This document shows positions 6,625 to 10,046 of a stretch of 10,046 nt of DNA, piece after piece. The first letter of the stretch is position 1; each line of letters begins with the position of its first letter. Source of the stretch: Candidatus Thiodiazotropha taylori (GTDB taxonomy: Bacteria; Pseudomonadota; Gammaproteobacteria; Chromatiales; Chromatiaceae); the NCBI GenBank assembly GCA_019100305.1, contig JAHRHW010000133.1, forward strand, positions 1-10,046. The letters run 5' to 3'. The notes under the pieces are model-generated. The model was not told the DNA's origin, made no database searches, and saw only the letters and a program-made list of their open reading frames with translations. Made by a program: the position numbers and the translations under genes.

Positions 6625-7518
6625 TCAGCGTTTGCGCGCCAGAATATAGCGTATCGGCATGCCAACCTCATCCAACTCCAGGTCAAAACCATGCTTGTCG
6701 AACAGACCCTGTAAATTGCAATTGTGCCAAGTGTTGAGAAAGGGCTCGTGAATCGATTTGGCAAACCAGCTGAAATAGAGCCCTTTCAGACCAAAGCGGC
6801 GGGTCATCTCCCAATACCCGCTGTAGGCCTGGACCGGAGATGGCTCACCGATGGCCAGCAGACTGCCCGGCTCGAGTATTCGGTTGATCTCCTTGAGACT
6901 CAGTTCGAAGTACTTGATCGGCATTTCGTGGAACAGAAAACCCGCTGTAGCCCCTTCAAAGCGTCGGTCAGGAAACCCTGTCTCTTCAATAATGCCCTGC
7001 ACAAACTTGATGTTGGGGTACTCATCAGCGCCATATTTGAGCAGATAGGGAGAAGGGTCTATGCCCCAGACATCCTCGACACCCAGAGCTTCCAGCTCAG
7101 CCGCGACGCCACCGCCGGAGCAACCGATATCCAGCACCCGATTGGCGCCTTTGAATTCCGAAGCCAGACGTTTTCTGAGTTTTTTGATCTCACCCAACAT
7201 GAAACGGTCGAAATTTTTGATATAACGCCGGGTCATCACCTTCGAGTAGTTGCCGTTGGGAAAATTGTGGAATTCCCGCAGCACATACTTGGGAATCATA
7301 TCCCGTCCGGGCATGCCTTCAGGAAGCTCAACCGTGGGACGCTTTTTGGCGGCTATCAGCTTGAGCAGGGAGAAGAATCCCCCGAAGCTACTGAAGTTAG
7401 ATAGATCAGGCCAGGCATCCGGCATCTCCATGCTCCGCCAATCCGGAACGACTGGATCCTGATTGCCCCCGGGGCCCAAGTCAGCAAATGATTTATCAAC
7501 AGTCATGCCCATCTTCAT
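6625..7518 (-). CDS. Class I SAM-dependent methyltransferase of unknown substrate
   Basis: A 297-residue protein with a Rossmann-fold methyltransferase domain at residues about 125-225. Motif I is VLDIGCSGGG (128-137), the acidic residue after strand 2 is in GIDPSP (D154), and post-motif segments GATAGFLFHEMP and LEPGSLLAIGEP follow. The first 120 residues hold no domain I recognise and are rich in aromatic and basic residues (REFHNFPNGNYSKVMTRRYIKNFDRF), possibly a substrate-binding cap. The ATG at 7518 was chosen for its AGGGAG site at four bases and because it lies about 70 bases after a good promoter. The frame stays open 34 codons further upstream, but that part lies in the leader. Other ATGs at 7512 and 7506 are possible. 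A small molecule or quinone/lipid-like substrate is more likely than RNA, but this is a guess. It may be co-transcribed with srkA. Confidence 0.85.
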   Translation of the reverse strand: MKMGMTVDKSFADLGPGGNQDPVVPDWRSMEMPDAWPDLSNFSSFGGFFSLLKLIAAKKRPTVELPEGMPGRDMIPKYVLREFHNFPNGNYSKVMTRRYIKNFDRFMLGEIKKLRKRLASEFKGANRVLDIGCSGGGVAAELEALGVEDVWGIDPSPYLLKYGADEYPNIKFVQGIIEETGFPDRRFEGATAGFLFHEMPIKYFELSLKEINRILEPGSLLAIGEPSPVQAYSGYWEMTRRFGLKGLYFSWFAKSIHEPFLNTWHNCNLQGLFDKHGFDLELDEVGMPIRYILARKR

Positions 7519-7551
7519 AGATCTCCCTATCTCTATACTCCGCAACCCTAT

Positions 7552-7571
7552 GGCTTCACATCGTGTGAGCC
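7552..7571 (-). other. Leader hairpin of the methyltransferase gene
   Basis: On the minus strand GGCTCACA and TGTGAAGCC pair around a CGA loop with one bulged A. The stem sits in the 5' leader between the promoter and the ribosome site. It is not followed by a T-run. It may affect mRNA stability, or it may be a protein site. Confidence 0.35.
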
Positions 7572-7594
7572 AAAAAACCCTGAAAACAGACAGT

Positions 7595-7624
7595 ATTATA
7601 CCAACCCGGATCGATTTCAAGCAA
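7595..7624 (-). promoter_or_regulatory. Extended -10 promoter of the methyltransferase-srkA unit
   Basis: On the minus strand a perfect TATAAT (7595-7600) is preceded by TGG, giving an extended -10 element. A weak -35 TTGCTT (7619-7624) lies 18 bases away. A very A/T-rich tract lies about 13 bases further upstream. The predicted start is near 7588, about 70 bases before the methyltransferase ATG. Confidence 0.65.
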
Positions 7625-7659
7625 TTCCCCAGGCTATTTTTTTAAATCAAAAAAGGCAA

Positions 7660-7687
7660 ATCAGAGAACAAGTTAGCTTACTCTGAT
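7660..7687. other. Inverted repeat in the methyltransferase/tpm intergenic region
   Basis: ATCAGAG (7660-7666) and CTCTGAT (7681-7687) form a seven-base stem, with a nested AAG/CTT pair inside the 14-base loop. It lies between the two divergent promoters. It could be an operator or an RNA hairpin, and no function can be read from it. Confidence 0.3.
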
Positions 7688-7696
7688 CCCGGTTTT

Positions 7697-7721
7697 GCGG
7701 AATCGGCCAGATGGATTCCGC
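7697..7721. promoter_or_regulatory. Perfect eight-base inverted repeat abutting the tpm -35 box
   Basis: GCGGAATC (7697-7704) and GATTCCGC (7714-7721) are exact reverse complements separated by nine bases. The right arm ends one base before the predicted tpm -35 box. Dyads of this spacing at this position are typical of dimeric regulator sites, but no regulator is encoded beside it. Confidence 0.35.
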
Positions 7722-7750
7722 TTGCCAACTTGTGCAAACAAAAACATACT
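7722..7750 (+). promoter_or_regulatory. Candidate tpm promoter
   Basis: A -35 box TTGCCA (7722-7727) and -10 box CATACT (7745-7750) are spaced by 17 bases, matching five and four consensus positions. Transcription would start about 30 bases before the tpm ATG. Confidence 0.45.
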
Positions 7751-7786
7751 CCCAAACAAGCCATATGACGATCAGCAGGACGATAG

Positions 7787-8482
7787 ATGAGCAAATCCAC
7801 CACTGAACTCAGAGCGCCCAATGAGAACTGGCTGCAACGCTGGGAAGATAACAATATCGGTTGGCACCATGTGGAGTTCAATCAACATCTCCTGAATTAC
7901 TGGCACACCCTCTACCTACCGGCAGGCTCCCTGGTGCTGGCGCCGCTTTGCGGTAAGAGTCGCGATATGTTCTGGCTGGCTGAACAGGGATACCGTATTC
8001 GCGGGATTGAGCTAAGCCGATTGGCAATAAGCCAATTCTTCGATGAACACAATCTTCAGCCTACTGTAGAGCAGAGTGACTATTTTGAGCAGTGGCGTCA
8101 GGGACCGTTTGAGCTTTTATGCGGTGATATCTTCGATCTGGCGCAGCATGATGCTTCGGATGTAGATGCGGTCTACGACAGGGCCTCATTAATTGCTCTC
8201 AACCCTCAACAACGGCAACAGTTTGCCCACCTGATCATTGAATTGCTACCCAGTCACGCAAAGATCCTCCTGGTCACTCTGGAGTACCCCCAGGATGAGA
8301 TGGATGGCCCACCCTACAGTGTGGGCGAAGCGGAGGTCCGGGCGCTTTTCGAGCAAGATTTCAACATCAACCTGCTGCATCAGCTGGATCTGCTGCAGAA
8401 TACAGACCGCTATCAACACCACGGGGTCAGTAAAATGGTGGAAAAGATCTATCTCTTGAAGCCGGCAGGAAATTCCAAGTAA
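7787..8482 (+). CDS. tpm: Thiopurine S-methyltransferase, bacterial type
   Basis: A cytoplasmic SAM-dependent enzyme that methylates thiols such as thiopurines. Bacterial members have also been linked to methylation of selenium and tellurium oxyanions into volatile species. The 231-residue product carries the family pattern: NWLQRWEDNNIGWH (14-27), the SAM-binding LAPLCGKSRDMFWLAEQG (51-68), IRGIELS (71-77), CGDIFDL (112-118), VYDRASLIALNP (129-140), LLVTLEYPQDEMDGPPYSV (161-179), and a C-terminal HHGVSKMVEKIYLL. It is about ten residues longer at the N-terminus than the roughly 218-residue Pseudomonas enzyme. The ATG has AGGA six bases upstream. It diverges from the methyltransferase gene and converges on yaeQ with a 31-base gap. 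Any tie to the methanethiol genes 3 kb away is only thematic. Confidence 0.94.
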   Translation: MSKSTTELRAPNENWLQRWEDNNIGWHHVEFNQHLLNYWHTLYLPAGSLVLAPLCGKSRDMFWLAEQGYRIRGIELSRLAISQFFDEHNLQPTVEQSDYFEQWRQGPFELLCGDIFDLAQHDASDVDAVYDRASLIALNPQQRQQFAHLIIELLPSHAKILLVTLEYPQDEMDGPPYSVGEAEVRALFEQDFNINLLHQLDLLQNTDRYQHHGVSKMVEKIYLLKPAGNSK

Positions 8483-8513
8483 CCAACGAGCCTGTCTGTC
8501 TCTTCACAAACCC

Positions 8514-9050
8514 CTATTGCCACGGCTGCAATTCGATCAGTAAGGTCGTGTGATCATTGCCCAGCCACAGCTGACCCTCCTGTATGGTGGCATGCAGCCG
8601 CATATTGCGCTCAGCGAGATTATCCAGCTGTTGCAACGCTTCAAGGGTGAGGTTGACCACACTTAAATTCGCAAAGCGACTGACCGTCTGCTGCATCTGC
8701 TCCCACCAGATCGAGGCACTACGCTCCGCATAGGGATAGACCAATACACGTTTGGATCTGCCGCAGGCGCGTCTCAGCCGTTTTTCATCCGGCTGCCCCA
8801 ACTCAATCCAGAGCTCGATCTCATCACTTAGGCTCTTCAGCCAAAGATCCGGTTCGTCATCGGTGCTGATCCCTTTGGTGAAGCTGAGATGCTGATTGGC
8901 ATTCAAGGCGAAAACCGCCAGACGCAACAGCATACGTTGATTGGTTTCCGATGGGTGTCTCGCCAGTGTCAGACTATAGGTATCATAATGCTGCTCATCC
9001 ATATTGGATACTTGCAGTTCCGCTTTGAAGATTGTTGATTTAAGTGCCAC
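8514..9050 (-). CDS. yaeQ: YaeQ family protein
   Basis: A conserved cytoplasmic protein with a fold of the PD-(D/E)XK nuclease group. Its biochemical role is unsettled, and early reports tied it to RfaH-like suppression. From the GTG at 9050 the product is 178 residues, against about 181 in E. coli, and begins with a recognisable family N-terminus (ALKSTIFKAELQVSN). Conserved blocks are SLTLARHPSETNQRMLLRL (26-44), FTKGISTDDEPDLW (57-70), IELWIELGQPDEKRLRRAC (78-96), IWWEQ (114-118), FANLSV (126-131) and HATIQEGQLWLG (153-164). The frame extends 20 codons upstream to a TTG at 9110, but that extension has no family similarity, so I use GTG. It lies 137 bases downstream of arfB on the same strand, the same pairing as yaeQ-yaeJ in E. 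coli. Confidence 0.92.
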   Translation of the reverse strand: MALKSTIFKAELQVSNMDEQHYDTYSLTLARHPSETNQRMLLRLAVFALNANQHLSFTKGISTDDEPDLWLKSLSDEIELWIELGQPDEKRLRRACGRSKRVLVYPYAERSASIWWEQMQQTVSRFANLSVVNLTLEALQQLDNLAERNMRLHATIQEGQLWLGNDHTTLLIELQPWQ

Positions 9051-9187
9051 TTTGACTGCCGTCCTATCTGTGCAGAGGTTGTTTTCGGTTAACGCCACAA
9101 CAATAGGCAATGTTACCAGTTCTGGAGTCGATGTTATGGGTTGAAATGGTGATTATGCTCAGTTGGCAGACCGAGAGTGACTGATTC

Positions 9188-9604
9188 TCACTCCGTAACC
9201 TTGCGTCTCAGTGCTTTCTGTTTGCCACGCCTGTTTTTAGCATCCAGACGGCGTCGTACTGATGCCTTGGTAGGCCGGGTCTTGAAACGTTTTTTCGGTG
9301 AAGCCATCGCACTGCTGATCATAGAGTGTAGCCGTTGCAGAGCATCCTTACGGTTCTTCTCCTGATCCCTATAGCGTTGGGCCTTGATCACCACCACCCC
9401 GTCGCGATTGATACGGCTATCGGCACGCGCCAGCAGACGCTGCTTGATCCGTAGAGGCAGGGAAGAGGCCTTGATATCGAAACGCAAATGAATTGCAGTA
9501 GCGACCTTATTGACATTCTGGCCACCCGACCCCTGGGCATGTATGGCACTCCACTGAATCTCAGCGTGCGGAATTTCTATCTTGTCGCCGACTGAAAATG
9601 CCAT
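9188..9604 (-). CDS. arfB: Alternative ribosome-rescue factor B, peptidyl-tRNA hydrolase ArfB (YaeJ)
   Basis: This class I release-factor-like protein enters stalled ribosomes and hydrolyses the peptidyl-tRNA. The 138-residue product matches the E. coli length (140). The catalytic GGQ motif is at residues 27-29 in QGSGGQNVNKVATAIHLRFD. The tail from about residue 103 is strongly basic (KKRFKTRPTKASVRRRLDAKNRRGKQKALRRK), as needed to probe the empty mRNA channel. The lack of any stop-codon-recognition domain separates it from RF1 and RF2. The ATG at 9604 fits the family N-terminus, although no clear Shine-Dalgarno precedes it. The neighbouring yaeQ supports the assignment. The stop codon lies inside a small inverted repeat (9175-9193, GAGTGA/TCACTC). 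Confidence 0.95.
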   Translation of the reverse strand: MAFSVGDKIEIPHAEIQWSAIHAQGSGGQNVNKVATAIHLRFDIKASSLPLRIKQRLLARADSRINRDGVVVIKAQRYRDQEKNRKDALQRLHSMISSAMASPKKRFKTRPTKASVRRRLDAKNRRGKQKALRRKVTE

Positions 9605-9950
9605 TGAATTATCAAGCTAATGGTTGATGGATAGCGTGCAACCATCTTAAATCTATTTCACCGGAACCACAATTCAGTAATATTGACGACAAAGCGGGTG
9701 TTTGGTGAACCCAGGTTTGTATCAACCCAGCGCGATTAACCGACTATCGATCCGCCAACTCAACACATTACAAAAACAGGCACTAAACTAATTCAATTAA
9801 GCAGACTCGAAGTAAATACCAGATCACGATAGCACCCAAGGCTAGGTCTGGATTTTGACCATTACGACATAACCTGAAATTGGTCTGCTGGATCCTAGTA
9901 TACAGCGGACCGATAGAACAGATTATAAAGAGGTAGCTAAGGTGCATCTT
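9605..9950. other. Intergenic region between arfB and the right-edge gene
   Basis: About 345 bases without an open frame of note. The left part holds the candidate arfB promoter and a seven-base inverted repeat, ATGGTTG (9620-9626) with CAACCAT (9639-9645). The right part (9755-9940) is A/T-richer and precedes the divergent gene. I found no convincing -35/-10 pair for that gene, although TATACA (9899-9904) and TATAAA (9924-9929) are possible -10 boxes. Confidence 0.6.
9644..9672 (-). promoter_or_regulatory. Candidate arfB promoter
   Basis: On the minus strand TTGTGG (9667-9672) and TAAGAT (9644-9649) are spaced by 17 bases. The predicted start is about 35 bases before the arfB ATG. The match is modest. 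Confidence 0.35.
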
Positions 9951-10046
9951 ATGAACGCAGCAATGGTAGGCTCCATATCCTTTCTGTTATTCGCTTGTGC
10001 GGCTCAGCCCCTTTTAGCAGACAGGCACATCGAGACAGAAAAACAG
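9951..10046 (+). CDS. Exported protein of unknown function, N-terminus only
   Basis: The first 32 codons of a gene cut by the right edge. The ATG at 9951 has an AAGG purine block eight bases upstream, and an in-frame GTG at 9942 with AGAGG before it is an alternative start. The peptide has a typical signal sequence: a hydrophobic core MVGSISFLLFACAAQPL ending in LLA before a charged DRHIETEK segment. Cleavage after A23 by signal peptidase I is likely. LFAC could be read as a poor lipobox, but phenylalanine at -2 is unusual. Too little is visible to name the product. Confidence 0.6.
   Translation, partial: MNAAMVGSISFLLFACAAQPLLADRHIETEKQ

Noticed and set aside
8514..9110. Longer yaeQ product from the TTG at 9110
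   Set aside because: The extra 20 residues have no family similarity, while the GTG at 9050 gives the usual YaeQ N-terminus and length.
9175..9193. Inverted repeat GAGTGA/TCACTC over the arfB stop as a terminator
   Set aside because: Only a six-base stem with no T-tract on the minus strand, so termination cannot be claimed.

Overview
The window looks like a chromosomal segment of a gammaproteobacterium. SrkA, YaeQ, ArfB and bacterial thiopurine methyltransferase are all typical of that class, yaeQ and arfB sit side by side as in E. coli, base composition is balanced, and genes are tightly packed with ordinary Shine-Dalgarno sites. A sulfur-oxidising lineage would fit the left half, but that is inference. 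I see no tRNA, rRNA, CRISPR array, transposase or phage gene.

Left block (1-4006, minus strand). A methanethiol oxidase operon reads right to left: mtoX (exported SBP56-family methanethiol oxidase), then an exported protein fusing a SCO-like domain to a di-haem MauG/cytochrome c peroxidase-like domain, then a stand-alone SCO1/SenC protein that runs off the left edge. The enzyme would turn methanethiol, oxygen and water into formaldehyde, sulfide and hydrogen peroxide in the periplasm. The SCO and MauG partners are best read as its copper-loading and oxidative-maturation factors. Association of mtoX with SCO and MauG genes has been described for methylotrophs such as Hyphomicrobium.

Control region (4007-4857). 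About 850 bases without a convincing gene separate mtoX from a divergent TetR-family regulator gene. A minus-strand promoter, TTGACA-17-TATTTT, faces mtoX, and its spacer is filled by a perfect 18-base palindrome of the TetR/FadR operator type. Repression by the neighbouring TetR protein is the obvious model. Further upstream are a 12-base palindrome, a CsoR/CstR-like GC-centred inverted repeat, and a hairpin-rich stretch that may be a long tetR leader.

Middle (5538-7518, minus strand). An uncharacterised SAM-dependent methyltransferase gene has a good extended -10 promoter and is followed by srkA, a stress-response Ser/Thr kinase.

Right block. tpm (plus strand, 7787-8482) diverges from the methyltransferase gene across a promoter region with two hairpins. 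It converges on yaeQ, which lies downstream of arfB (ribosome rescue), both on the minus strand. The last 440 bases are mostly non-coding, ending with the first 32 codons of an exported protein cut by the right edge.
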